64,000 nt of DNA from Gammaproteobacteria bacterium (GTDB taxonomy: Bacteria > Pseudomonadota > Gammaproteobacteria > SZUA-152), in the NCBI GenBank assembly GCA_021647505.1, contig JAKIUN010000007.1:1-64000 (forward strand). Reading direction: 5' to 3'. Under the pieces are notes generated by a model. It saw nothing but the letters and a program-made list of their open reading frames with translations. It was not told the origin of the DNA and did no database searches. Position 1 is the first letter of the stretch. Every line of letters begins with the position of its first letter. A program made the position numbers and the translations under genes. Positions 8,795 through 17,635 of this stretch are shown here, piece after piece.

Positions 8795-8862
8795 CAACGC
8801 GACGGCGTAGAGGACGCAAAGATTCTTCACTATAAAGATCTTTGTGCCTTCACGCCGTTGCG
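8795..8862. repeat. Palindromic intergenic repeat, family D
   Basis: CAACGCGACGGCGTAGAGG is mirrored by CTTCACGCCGTTGCG, with AAAGATTCTTCAC and TAAAGATCTTTG between. It occupies the leuD-leuB gap just as its relative fills the leuC-leuD gap, so the operon carries the same repeat at two consecutive junctions. Confidence 0.6.
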
Positions 8863-8886
8863 TTAGCTTCTCAAGAGGATTGGCAC

Positions 8887-9957
8887 ATGAGTAAGAAAAT
8901 CGCAGTACTGGCCGGTGACGGCATCGGCCCCGAGATCGTCGCCGAGGCGGTCAAGGTTCTGGAACGCCTGCGTGAAGACGGTCTGGCCATCGAGCTGGAA
9001 GACAGCCTGGTGGGCGGCGCCGCCTATGATGTACACAACACGCCCTTGCCTGACGAGACGCTGGAACTGGCCAAGGCCTCGGACGCCATCTTGCTCGGTG
9101 CTGTCGGCGGTTATCAGTGGGAGTCGCTGGATATCAGCGTGCGTCCGGAGAAAGGCTTGCTGGGGCTGCGTGCGGAGCTGGAACTGTTTTCCAATCTGCG
9201 TCCGGCAATCCTCTATAAACAGTTAGCTGACGCCTCTACGCTTAAGCCAGAGGTGGTGGCTGGGTTGGATATCATGATCGTGCGTGAGCTTACCGGGGGT
9301 ATCTATTTTGGTCAGCCTCGCGGTGTGCGTACCCTCGATAACGGCGAGCGCCAGGGCTTCAACACGCTTGTCTACAGCGAATCTGAGATCGAGCGTATCG
9401 GCCGTTCTGCCTTTGACATCGCCATGAAGCGTGGCCGGCGTGTCTGTTCTGTGGACAAGGCCAACGTACTGGAGTGCTCCGAGCTGTGGCGCGAGGTGAT
9501 GGAGTGCGTGGCCAAGGGTTATCCCGAGGTGGCGCTGTCGCACATGTATGTAGACAATGCCGCCATGCAGTTGGTGCGCGCCCCCAAGCAGTTTGACGTG
9601 ATGGTCACCAGCAACATGTTCGGCGACATCCTCTCCGACTGCGCCGCTATGCTCACCGGTTCCATCGGCATGTTGCCGTCCGCCTCGCTGAACGCCGAGG
9701 GCAAGGGCATGTACGAACCCATTCACGGTTCTGCGCCGGACATTGCCGGGCAGAATATCGCCAACCCGCTGGCGACGATTCTCTCCGTGGCCATGATGCT
9801 GCGCTACTCTCTCGATGAGCCGGTCATGGCCGAGCGTATTGAACAGGCGGTGGAGAAGGTGCTGGATCAGAGGCTGCGCACGGTGGACATCTACAGCGAC
9901 GGTATGCAGAAGGTCTCGACCTCCAAAATGGGCGATGCTGTCGTTGCAGCGCTGTAG
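8887..9957 (+). CDS. leuB: 3-isopropylmalate dehydrogenase
   Basis: Oxidative decarboxylation of 3-isopropylmalate to 2-oxoisocaproate with NAD+, third step of the leucine branch. The 356 residues begin [17 protein letters not shown], the standard N-terminus. [24 protein letters not shown], the metal-binding [13 protein letters not shown] and the NAD-site [14 protein letters not shown] are all present. The start at 8887 is preferred to an in-frame start 45 bases upstream because AAGAGGAT lies just before it and the upstream extension falls in the repeat. Confidence 0.98.
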   Translation: MSKKIAVLAGDGIGPEIVAEAVKVLERLREDGLAIELEDSLVGGAAYDVHNTPLPDETLELAKASDAILLGAVGGYQWESLDISVRPEKGLLGLRAELELFSNLRPAILYKQLADASTLKPEVVAGLDIMIVRELTGGIYFGQPRGVRTLDNGERQGFNTLVYSESEIERIGRSAFDIAMKRGRRVCSVDKANVLECSELWREVMECVAKGYPEVALSHMYVDNAAMQLVRAPKQFDVMVTSNMFGDILSDCAAMLTGSIGMLPSASLNAEGKGMYEPIHGSAPDIAGQNIANPLATILSVAMMLRYSLDEPVMAERIEQAVEKVLDQRLRTVDIYSDGMQKVSTSKMGDAVVAAL

Positions 9958-9998
9958 TACCGCGTTAGATTGAAAACTCGAACAAATAGGTGAGGGAA

Positions 9999-11111
9999 AT
10001 GAAACAGATAGGCTTTGTCGGCTGGCGCGGCATGGTGGGTTCGGTGCTAATGCAGCGTCTGCGCGAGGAAAACGATTTCAATGATATCGATCCGGTGTTC
10101 TTTACCACGTCACAGATGGGCCAGCCCGGCCCCGAGGTGGGCAAGGATGTGCCGCTGTTGCAGGATGCGAAGAATATCGACGCGCTGAAGGCCATGGATG
10201 TGATCGTCACCTGTCAGGGCGGTGGCTATACCGAGGAGGTCTATCCACAGTTACGCAGTGCGGGTTGGGACGGCTACTGGATTGACGCCGCCTCTACGCT
10301 GCGTATGAAGGATGACAGCATCATCGTGCTGGATCCGGTCAATCTTGACGTCATCAAAGACGGCCTGGCCAACGGTACCCGGGCTTTTGTCGGCGGCAAC
10401 TGCACCGTGAGCCTGATGCTGATGGCCATCGGCGGCCTGTTCCAGCAGGGCCTGGTGGAGTGGATTTCGCCCATGACCTATCAGGCGGCCTCCGGCGCCG
10501 GGGCGCAGAACATGCGCGAATTGATTCGGCAGATGGGCGCCATTCACGGCGAGGTGACGGATCTGCTCGATGATCCCGCTAGCGCCATTCTCGATATTGA
10601 CCGTAAGCTGACCGATTTTCTGCGTTCCGATGAGTATCCGAAAGATCAGTGGGGTGTGCCCCTGGCCGGTAGTCTGATCCCGTGGCTCGATTCGCCGTTG
10701 GACTCCGGGCAGACTCGCGAGGAATGGAAGGCGCAGGTGGAGACCAACAAGATCCTCGGCCGCAGCGACAGCCCTATCCCCATCGATGGCATTTGTGTGC
10801 GCATCGGTGCCATGCGCTGTCACAGCCAGGCGCTGACCATCAAGATGACGCGTCCTGTGCCACTGGACGAAATCCATGACATGCTGGCCGAGGCCAACGA
10901 CTGGGTGAAGGTGGTGCCCAATGACCGCGACGTGACCGTGCGCGAACTGAGCCCGGCGGCGGTGACCGGCACCTTGTCGGTACCCGTCGGTCGCCTTCGT
11001 AAGCTGACTATGGGTGATGATTACCTCGCCGCTTTTACCGTCGGCGACCAGTTGCTGTGGGGCGCCGCCGAGCCGTTGCGCCGCATGCTGCGTATCCTGT
11101 TGGAGCGGTAA
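9999..11111 (+). CDS. asd: Aspartate-semialdehyde dehydrogenase
   Basis: NADPH-dependent reduction of aspartyl phosphate to aspartate semialdehyde, feeding lysine/diaminopimelate, methionine and threonine. The 370 residues have the long gammaproteobacterial form. [16 protein letters not shown] is the nucleotide-binding start, and C135 in GGNCTVSLM is the acyl-enzyme cysteine at the same number as in E. coli. The ATG at 9999 has AGGTGAGG in front; a GTG nine bases earlier lacks a ribosome site. Its stop abuts the usg start, so the two are translationally coupled. Confidence 0.97.
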   Translation: MKQIGFVGWRGMVGSVLMQRLREENDFNDIDPVFFTTSQMGQPGPEVGKDVPLLQDAKNIDALKAMDVIVTCQGGGYTEEVYPQLRSAGWDGYWIDAASTLRMKDDSIIVLDPVNLDVIKDGLANGTRAFVGGNCTVSLMLMAIGGLFQQGLVEWISPMTYQAASGAGAQNMRELIRQMGAIHGEVTDLLDDPASAILDIDRKLTDFLRSDEYPKDQWGVPLAGSLIPWLDSPLDSGQTREEWKAQVETNKILGRSDSPIPIDGICVRIGAMRCHSQALTIKMTRPVPLDEIHDMLAEANDWVKVVPNDRDVTVRELSPAAVTGTLSVPVGRLRKLTMGDDYLAAFTVGDQLLWGAAEPLRRMLRILLER

Positions 11112-12131
11112 ATGGACGATACACAGACCTTTGATGTGGCTGTCGTCGGCGCTACCGGCGCCGTCGGTGAGGTGATCATTCCCCTTCTGCAGGAGCGCGG
11201 TTTCCCGTTGGCCAGGCTCTATCCACTGGCCAGTGATCGCTCCGTCGGTAATAGAGTGCTGTTCAGCGGCAAATATCTGAGCGTGGGTGATACGGCATCG
11301 TTCGATTTTTCGCAGGTGCAGATCGTGTTGTTGGCTGCGGGAGCGGAGGTTGCCGCGCATTATGCACCGCTGGCGGTGGAGGCCGGTTGTGTGGTCATCG
11401 ACAGCAGTGCCTGCTTTCGTGGTGATGACGATGTACCGCTGGTGGTGCCGGAGGTCAATGCCACCGATGTGGGATATTTTTCTGATCGCCGTATCATCGC
11501 CAGCCCTAACGCTGTCACCATCGCCATGTTGGTGGCGCTAAAACCCATCATCGATGCCGTGGGCATCGAGCGCATCAATGTCGCCACCTATCAGGCCGTG
11601 TCTGGTAGCGGCCAGGCGGCGGTGAAGACGTTGGCGGGGCAGACCGTCAGTCTACTCAACATGCGCGCCGTGGAAACCGCGTCGCATGACAAACAGATTG
11701 CCTTCAATGTGCTGGCGCAGATTGGCGGCGTGCTGGACAACGGTTACACTCGCGAAGAGATGGAAATGGTATGGGAGTCACAAAAAGTGTTGGGCGATAG
11801 GGGTATAGTTATCAATCCAACGGCGGTGCGCGTGCCGGTATTTTTTGGCAATTCCCTCGCTCTGCACATCGAGACAAAGCAGAAAGTGACTGCGGAACAG
11901 GCGCGTAAGCTGCTCAAACAGGCAGCGGGTGTGGAATTGCTGGATGAGGTTGAGTATCCTTCTGCCGTTAGCGAGGCCGCTGGTGATGATGCCGTTTTTG
12001 TGGGCCGGGTGAGAGAAGATATCAGTCATCCACAGGGACTGGATATGTGGGTCGTGGCAGACAATGTGCGTAAAGGCGCGGCGCTGAATAGCGTGCAAAT
12101 AGCTGAAATCTTGGTAAAAGATTACTTGTAA
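11112..12131 (+). CDS. usg: USG-type non-catalytic Asd paralogue
   Basis: A 339-residue member of the aspartate-semialdehyde dehydrogenase family with GATGAVGE near the N-terminus. The catalytic cysteine motif, NCST in true enzymes, reads NAVT here (A134), and the catalytic histidine motif G-H-S reads G-N-S (N248). Both catalytic residues are therefore gone, which is typical of the Usg proteins found between asd and fimV or truA in gammaproteobacteria. The ATG follows the asd stop directly. The role is unknown; a structural or regulatory function is inferred from conservation of the fold. Confidence 0.92.
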   Translation: MDDTQTFDVAVVGATGAVGEVIIPLLQERGFPLARLYPLASDRSVGNRVLFSGKYLSVGDTASFDFSQVQIVLLAAGAEVAAHYAPLAVEAGCVVIDSSACFRGDDDVPLVVPEVNATDVGYFSDRRIIASPNAVTIAMLVALKPIIDAVGIERINVATYQAVSGSGQAAVKTLAGQTVSLLNMRAVETASHDKQIAFNVLAQIGGVLDNGYTREEMEMVWESQKVLGDRGIVINPTAVRVPVFFGNSLALHIETKQKVTAEQARKLLKQAAGVELLDEVEYPSAVSEAAGDDAVFVGRVREDISHPQGLDMWVVADNVRKGAALNSVQIAEILVKDYL

Positions 12132-12451
12132 GCTATAGTTCCCACTATTATTTTGCCCTGCTTACTCATATTAGGAATCCTGATTTAAGTCATGGTCGGC
12201 TGTCTTGAGCCTAAAATCTTCAGCTTCCGCGTTGCCTGGTAGTGCTTAACTGTTGGTGAAAATCCCGCTCATAACCTCTTAGCGGCGATTTACTCGCGGT
12301 TTTATACCTGGAATTTGAAGCGATTGAATCTCAATACGGCTCACTTCAGACTAAATTAGAGGTTCCCTATTAAATTTTTTCTGCATGGTGCCGATGCTGT
12401 AACTGGAATTCCTGGGATATGGATATGCGAAGGCGGGCGCGATAACTTCAA
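12132..12451. other. Intergenic region upstream of fimV
   Basis: No gene is supported in these 320 bases. The stretch is more A/T-rich than the genes around it and probably contains the fimV promoter, but no pair of boxes with good spacing stands out. Confidence 0.4.
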
Positions 12452-15259
12452 ATGGGAGTGGATGGAGTGGATATAGGTAAGAGATTGGCACCGATAATTG
12501 CTGTGTTGGCGATGCTGCTACCTGTGGCGGCCTTCGCCCTGGGATTTGGCAATATCACCATGAAATCGGCATTGAATCAGCCGTTAGACGCTGAAATTGA
12601 ATTGCTGTCGGTGCAGAAAGGCGACTTGGAAAACCTGAAGATTCGTCTGGGATCACTTGAGGATTTTGCCCGCGTTGGCGCGGATCGTGCCTACTTTCTG
12701 ACCAAGATAAAGTTCAGCCTTGCGCAAAAGCCTGATGGCACATCCTATGTCAGGCTGAGCAGCACCGAACGGGTCACTGAACCCTTCCTCGATTTTGTGG
12801 TTGAGGCCCGCTGGCCGCGCGGCCGTATCCTGCGTGAGTTTACCGTACTGGTCGATCCCCCCGTGCTTTCTGATGAGGCCCCGGCGCCGATTCGGCAGGC
12901 AGCGGTGCAGACGACTCCCGCTGCTGCCGCAACAACTACCCGAATCACCCGCCAGGCTCCGATTCGTGAGCGTGCCATGCCGTCGTCGGTGACGTCACGT
13001 GATGGCGTGTTGAGTTATGGCCCTGTCCAGCCTAACGAGACGCTGTGGGTCATTGCCAGCAGGATGCGTCCCGATGAGTCGGTTTCCGTCAATCAGATGA
13101 TGCTTGCCCTGGTACGCGACAATCCGCAGGCCTTCTATAACGGCAACGTTAACCAACTCAAGGCGGGTTACGTGCTGCGTATCGAAGATCCGGCTGCGAT
13201 TACCGCGCTGTCTGTCGCCCAAGCCAATGCAGAGGTCGAGCATCAACGCGCCGAATGGCAGGCACGCAAGAGTGGTCGCCCCCTGCGCCAAGTTGCGGCC
13301 ACTGAGGTTGCGGCTGTTGAGGCAGGCGCAGATGAGAGCAGTGACGTCAGCGGACAGGCGCGTCTCAAGCTGGTTGCCCCGGGCAGTGAAGGCTCGGGTT
13401 CCGGCACTGGTGATGCAGATGCTGATCGCCTGCGTCAGGATCTGGTGCTGGCCGCCGAGGCGTTGGATGCCAATCGGCAGGAGACCGATGAACTCAAGAC
13501 CCGTCTGTCACAGATGGAAGAACAGCTTGCCTCTATGCAGCGCCTCATCATGCTCAAGGATGATGAGATGCTGAGCTTGCAGAAACAGCTGGGTGGCGAG
13601 GTTGAAGAACCGGCAGTTCCGGAAGCGGTCAGCGAACAGGAGATGCTGGGACAAGAGGTGCTGGAAGGTGAATCCGTTGAGGGTACAGAGCTTGCTGCTG
13701 AAGGTGATGCTGAACCCTCCGCTCTGGAGATTGCACCGACGGAAGAAACCCAAGAGCCTCAAGAACCCAAGCCTTCCGTTCCGGCACCGGTTGCAGAGGC
13801 TCCCGCCCCTGAACCAGGCCTGTTGGAGAGCCCTCTGTTAATGTACGGCGGTATCGGCGTGCTGGTGTTGGCTATTGTGGGCTGGATCATGGCGCGTCGT
13901 CGCAAGATGCAGGAAGGCTTCCAGGAAAGCATCCTCAATGTGGGGGATGAAGGTGCTGCGGGTACGACAAACAGTGGAATGGCACGGAGCGCGGGTGGCG
14001 AAAGCTCCATGGTGAGTGATTTCGCTATGAGCGAAATCAGCGAAATGAACGGTGTCCAGGCAGATGCCTCGGACGTGGATCCCATTTCGGAAGCTGATGT
14101 CTATCTGGCCTACGGTCGTCATCAGCAGGCAGAAGAGATTATTCGCGCCGCATTGGAGAACACACCAGAGCGCAATGAGCTGAAGCTAAAGCTGCTGGAA
14201 GTGTTTTTTGCCGCCAAGAACGGTGAGGCATTCGAACTACAGGCGCAGGTGTTACACGATGCCCTGGATGACGAAACCGATCCCCTGTGGGTTAAAGCAG
14301 TGACCATGGGTAGCCAGCTGTGTCCTGCTAATCCCCTGTTCGGCGGTGCTGTGCACGCCTTGCAGGAGGAGTTGGAAGGCGGTACGTCTGTTGCCGATGA
14401 AGACTTGCTGGACTTCGATTTCGATCTTGATGCCCCGACTACGGAGGATACCAAGGTCAAGGCCGGCGATTCTGCTCTTGATGATGCCGAACGGAGAGAA
14501 AGGGCGGAAGCCACGACCCCGGCGACATCGGATACTGGCCTGGATTTCGATGTGTCCACCCTGGATTTCAACCTGGATCAGCGCGACGATGAGATAAAGG
14601 AGGAACGTGTTGCCTCGAGCGATGATAATACACTGGACTTCGATATGAAGGCGCTGGACGAGGCCGTTGCCGCACCGGAAGCCGAAACTAAAGTGGCGTC
14701 TGAAGAAGCCCGCAAGGCAACAGATGATCTGGATATCGATAAGTCGACGACAGATGTCGATGATTCTGTACTGGCATTCAGCAGCGATGAAATGGAGCCT
14801 TCGAAACAGTCAGGGTCGAGGGAGAGTGAAAAGTCCGATTTTACCGTGGATCTGAGTGCCGAAGAGCTGGCGCTGGATAACAACGAGGCCATCAAGTTCG
14901 ATAGTCCGGCCGAAGCGATGGATAGCAGCGAATTTGATATTACTCTGGACGAAGTGATTGAAAACGATGCATTGATTATCGAGGACGGCTTGGAAAGCAC
15001 TGTGGCTAAACAGCCGGATACCGGTAAAGACAAGGCGACTGAAGACGAACTGCTTCTTGGTGAGAATCTTGACGACGAGCTGCTCGGCGATGATATGTTT
15101 GGTGAAGTCGATGAAATCGGCACCAAACTGGATTTGGCCAAGGCCTATGTCGACATGGGTGACGGCGACGGGGCACGCAGTATTCTCGACGAAGTACTGG
15201 AGGAAGGTGACGATACTCAGAAACAACAGGCTAAGGATCTGTTGGAGCAGATCAGCTAG
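12452..15259 (+). CDS. fimV: FimV, polar peptidoglycan-binding motility hub protein
   Basis: FimV organises type IV pili and polar signalling at the inner membrane. The 935 residues start with a signal segment (LAPIIAVLAMLLPVAAFA), then the conserved FimV N-terminal domain (MKSALNQPLDAEIELLSV). A LysM peptidoglycan-binding module lies near 190-250 (GPVQPNETLWVIASRM). A coiled-coil region near 330-380, one transmembrane helix (LLMYGGIGVLVLAIVGWIMA), a long acidic tail of repeated LDFD motifs, and the C-terminal FimV/TPR end (KLDLAKAYVDMGDGDGARSILDEVLEEG) follow. The start codon is uncertain because there is no strong ribosome site; an in-frame GTG lies close by. A strong terminator follows. 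Confidence 0.95.
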   Translation: MGVDGVDIGKRLAPIIAVLAMLLPVAAFALGFGNITMKSALNQPLDAEIELLSVQKGDLENLKIRLGSLEDFARVGADRAYFLTKIKFSLAQKPDGTSYVRLSSTERVTEPFLDFVVEARWPRGRILREFTVLVDPPVLSDEAPAPIRQAAVQTTPAAAATTTRITRQAPIRERAMPSSVTSRDGVLSYGPVQPNETLWVIASRMRPDESVSVNQMMLALVRDNPQAFYNGNVNQLKAGYVLRIEDPAAITALSVAQANAEVEHQRAEWQARKSGRPLRQVAATEVAAVEAGADESSDVSGQARLKLVAPGSEGSGSGTGDADADRLRQDLVLAAEALDANRQETDELKTRLSQMEEQLASMQRLIMLKDDEMLSLQKQLGGEVEEPAVPEAVSEQEMLGQEVLEGESVEGTELAAEGDAEPSALEIAPTEETQEPQEPKPSVPAPVAEAPAPEPGLLESPLLMYGGIGVLVLAIVGWIMARRRKMQEGFQESILNVGDEGAAGTTNSGMARSAGGESSMVSDFAMSEISEMNGVQADASDVDPISEADVYLAYGRHQQAEEIIRAALENTPERNELKLKLLEVFFAAKNGEAFELQAQVLHDALDDETDPLWVKAVTMGSQLCPANPLFGGAVHALQEELEGGTSVADEDLLDFDFDLDAPTTEDTKVKAGDSALDDAERRERAEATTPATSDTGLDFDVSTLDFNLDQRDDEIKEERVASSDDNTLDFDMKALDEAVAAPEAETKVASEEARKATDDLDIDKSTTDVDDSVLAFSSDEMEPSKQSGSRESEKSDFTVDLSAEELALDNNEAIKFDSPAEAMDSSEFDITLDEVIENDALIIEDGLESTVAKQPDTGKDKATEDELLLGENLDDELLGDDMFGEVDEIGTKLDLAKAYVDMGDGDGARSILDEVLEEGDDTQKQQAKDLLEQIS

Positions 15260-15289
15260 CCTGCAAACGGCTAACTGGTAGAATCAATG

Positions 15290-15318
15290 GCGTGGCCCGC
15301 AGGGCCGCGCTTTTTTTT
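15290..15318 (+). terminator. Intrinsic terminator after fimV
   Basis: GCGTGGCCC, loop GCA, GGGCCGCGC, then eight T's. A GC-rich stem plus T-run 30 bases past the fimV stop closes the leu-asd-usg-fimV direction. Confidence 0.9.
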
Positions 15319-15359
15319 GTCTGGGCTGTGGACTGCCCGTTCCCGGCCGAGTATCCCGG

Positions 15360-16073
15360 ATGTCTATGCACCCTGTCATCAAAATCATTTTGTTCTTGAT
15401 CTATGCGACGGCGATTGCCTTTGGCGATGTAATGACCCTGTTTGCGGGTGCTGTGTTGATGCTGGCCCTGTATCTGCCGGGGCCGAGGGAGCAATTGTTG
15501 CTGGCATTCCGCATGCTTCGGCGTATGCGCTGGTTTTTTCTCTCCATCGCGCTGGTGTATCTGCTGTTCACGCCGGGGCGCCTGCTGTTTTCTGCCTGGC
15601 CCTGGGGGCCGACTCTGGAGGGGCTGAGCGGAGGGGGGCTGCGTATTATCTCGCTGGTATTGATCGTATTTGCGGTCAACCTGCTATTGCGCACTACGCT
15701 GCACCCGATGCTGATCTCGGCCATCCTGTGGTGCTTGACGCCACTGGCCTGGGTGGGACTGTCGCGTGAGCGCCTGGCGGTGCGTATCGCCCTGACCCTG
15801 GACGCCGTCGACAGCGTGCAGGTGATCTATCGCCATCGGCCGCGTGACGATGGGCACGCTGGAGAGCCTTCAGGAAACACTCGCCCTGCAAGCCTGAAGG
15901 CACGCCTGCGGCGTATCGGCGCCACGGCGCAGCGACTGGTGACGGCGGTGATCGAGCAGGCGGAAGCGGCACCGACGGTGGCCATCGAGGTGCCCAGGCC
16001 CAGTAATCCACCATTGATACAATGGTTGTATCCACTGCTGTTGGGGACGTTATTTATGGTGCTTAGCGGGTAA
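15360..16073 (+). CDS. CbiQ/EcfT-like energy-coupling transporter membrane protein
   Basis: A 237-residue membrane protein. Hydrophobic spans occupy about 5-50 (IILFLIYATAIAFGDVMTLFAGAVLMLAL), 60-80, 98-120 and 125-145, and one span closes the C-terminus. The basic segment between the last two spans (GLSRERLAVRIALTLDAVDSV) is like the cytoplasmic coupling helices of EcfT/CbiQ T-components. No ATPase or substrate-binding partner lies beside it, so the substrate is unknown. It occupies the place where truA follows fimV in Pseudomonas. Family assignment rests on topology and general resemblance. Confidence 0.55.
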   Translation: MSMHPVIKIILFLIYATAIAFGDVMTLFAGAVLMLALYLPGPREQLLLAFRMLRRMRWFFLSIALVYLLFTPGRLLFSAWPWGPTLEGLSGGGLRIISLVLIVFAVNLLLRTTLHPMLISAILWCLTPLAWVGLSRERLAVRIALTLDAVDSVQVIYRHRPRDDGHAGEPSGNTRPASLKARLRRIGATAQRLVTAVIEQAEAAPTVAIEVPRPSNPPLIQWLYPLLLGTLFMVLSG

Positions 16074-16085
16074 TATTAATCGTTG

Positions 16086-16120
16086 CGAAAGTACTCGTAG
16101 TACATTTTCGTTGTCTTTCT
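16086..16120 (+). terminator. Possible terminator after the EcfT-like gene
   Basis: CGAAAGTACT, loop CGT, AGTACATTTTCG, followed by T-rich TTGTCTTTCT, 13 bases past the stop. The stem is A/T-rich and moderate. Confidence 0.45.
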
Positions 16121-16147
16121 ATTGCATCGGTGTCTGGCTCAAATAAT

Positions 16148-16314
16148 GCAGCCCTACCCAATGTCATTAAGTTAACAAAATCACGACTGTTTTGTAGGTT
16201 GGCGGTGACGAAGGAACCCCAACATTGTTAGCTTCGTTGGGGTTCGCAGGCTCACCACCAACCTACAACAAGCAGGATCTCAGGCTTAACTTAATGGCAT
16301 TGCAGTCCTACCCA
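16148..16314. mobile_element. MITE-like element, copy 1
   Basis: A 142-bp core (16160-16301) begins AATGTCATTAAGTTAA and ends TTAACTTAATGGCATT, near-perfect terminal inverted repeats. It is flanked by 12-base direct repeats GCAGCCCTACCC and GCAGTCCTACCC. The centre is a palindrome of the GTAGGTTGG...CCAACCTAC type. The same core occurs inverted at 57497-57638 with about four differences. It has no coding capacity, which fits a non-autonomous transposable element. Confidence 0.8.
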
Positions 16315-16409
16315 TTTCCACTCTTGAGCCCTAAAAGCCAAGAAATTCGCTACTTTTTGGGGTTTTGCAATAGGCTCACTATAGTGATAATTTTCGCCTG
16401 ATAATAAAA

Positions 16410-17360
16410 CTACATGCCGTCTGCATTTCCCCGCACAGCGGCCTGGGTGGCAGGATGTCTGAGCAGGCTGGCTTTGATATCGAGAATGTCCACCAGACCC
16501 AGGTTTTCCAACTTGCCATTTTTATAGATACCCTGCAGCTTCATTACCAGACGGCCATTCGACTTGCGGTACATACTGCCGTCCAGCTCAAAGCACTTGG
16601 GCTGGTGCTCGCTGCCGAGATCGAAACACAGGGTGAGGCGCCGGAATTCGCTCAGTCCCTCCAGCTCCTCGGCAGTTTCCTCAAGGTTGAGCTGTACGGA
16701 CTGTTCGGCGAAATCCCGCAGAGTGCAGGCATAGGTGCCGCCATCGCGCAGGCTGAGGGTGGCAGGCAGGCAGGTGTTGAGACGATAGTGTTGGCGCTGA
16801 TCGGCGAGCGCTAGGGTGCTCGGTATGACATCCAGCAACACCACTTGATGGCCGGCGTAGATACCGCCGCTCACTGGCATGATTTTGCGCACCAGAGTAT
16901 CGAGATGGCAGAGGACACCGTCGTTGGAATTGGCCGTGAGGGTAACGGTGTTGTGGCGGCGGAACGGGCCACGCGGGCCCAGCTCGGCACGGCGTACATA
17001 GTCGCGCTTGTTGTCGTCGTCGGGGTTGAAGGGGATGAGCAGACTGAAGCTTTCCAGTTCGGTGATCAGGGTGCGTTCCTCGCCGGTGAACAAACGCAGC
17101 ACAGCTGCTGTGCTGCGTATTTCCATTGGCGAATAGACGAAGTAGCCGTTGATACTGTAGCCAAGGATGAGGGTGTCCAGGGCACCATCTTTTTGGAATT
17201 CCGGGTAATAGCGAACCTTTTCCCCGATGGGATAGTGCTGGATCAGTTGGTTGATCCGCGGCAGCTCCAGCGGCTCATCCACCACCGAACCTGAGGCCGG
17301 CCGGCCATCCGTGGGCGCCCCCTTGCCAGTGCTGAACACCTTTTTGAAGAACTTGACCAT
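16410..17360 (-). CDS. PilZ-like domain protein with degenerate motif
   Basis: A 316-residue soluble protein. Residues about 35-170 form an N-terminal domain reminiscent of YcgR-type flagellar brake proteins (GEKVRYYPEFQKDGALDTLILGY). Residues about 190-300 look like a PilZ domain, with RQHYR supplying the RxxxR half of the c-di-GMP site. The second half, normally D/NxSxxG, reads DFAEQSVQL, so c-di-GMP binding may be lost or altered. AAGGAGG lies 13 bases before the ATG, rather far. Its neighbours fimV and a chemoreceptor fit a role in surface behaviour. The PilZ call is by motif and length. Confidence 0.6.
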   Translation of the reverse strand: MVKFFKKVFSTGKGAPTDGRPASGSVVDEPLELPRINQLIQHYPIGEKVRYYPEFQKDGALDTLILGYSINGYFVYSPMEIRSTAAVLRLFTGEERTLITELESFSLLIPFNPDDDNKRDYVRRAELGPRGPFRRHNTVTLTANSNDGVLCHLDTLVRKIMPVSGGIYAGHQVVLLDVIPSTLALADQRQHYRLNTCLPATLSLRDGGTYACTLRDFAEQSVQLNLEETAEELEGLSEFRRLTLCFDLGSEHQPKCFELDGSMYRKSNGRLVMKLQGIYKNGKLENLGLVDILDIKASLLRHPATQAAVRGNADGM

Positions 17361-17435
17361 GGGCCTGTCACGGCCTCCTTTGGCTGATCATTATCCACGA
17401 GCGTACAGTTATCGGCTCGACACAAAAACAGATGG

Positions 17436-17509
17436 CCGTAGGGACGATTCCTCAGGCCATGATGGATTGCCAGGCAGTGTCATCGCGGCCTGAGGGGCTG
17501 CTTCTACGG
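17436..17509. repeat. Palindromic intergenic repeat, family C
   Basis: CCGTAGGGACGATTCCTCAGG on the left pairs with CCTGAGGGGCTGCTTCTACGG on the right, around CATGATGG...CATCGCGG. It matches the element at 35006-35084. Confidence 0.7.
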
Positions 17510-17553
17510 GTTGTTGGGCAAACTAATGTGCAAGAAATGTGCCTTAAGCCAAC

Positions 17554-17619
17554 AGGGTGGGTATTGCCCACCATTTTCGGTGAACAAAGCCTCTCATGGT
17601 GGGCAGTGCCCACCCTACC
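17554..17619. repeat. Palindromic intergenic repeat, family B
   Basis: AGGGTGGGTATTGCCCACC and GGTGGGCAGTGCCCACCCT face each other. Each arm is itself a small palindrome. Relatives are at 38580-38647 and, as a single arm, at 55855-55876. It sits just past the purL stop. Confidence 0.75.
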
Positions 17620-17635
17620 GAGATAGGCTGCCACC

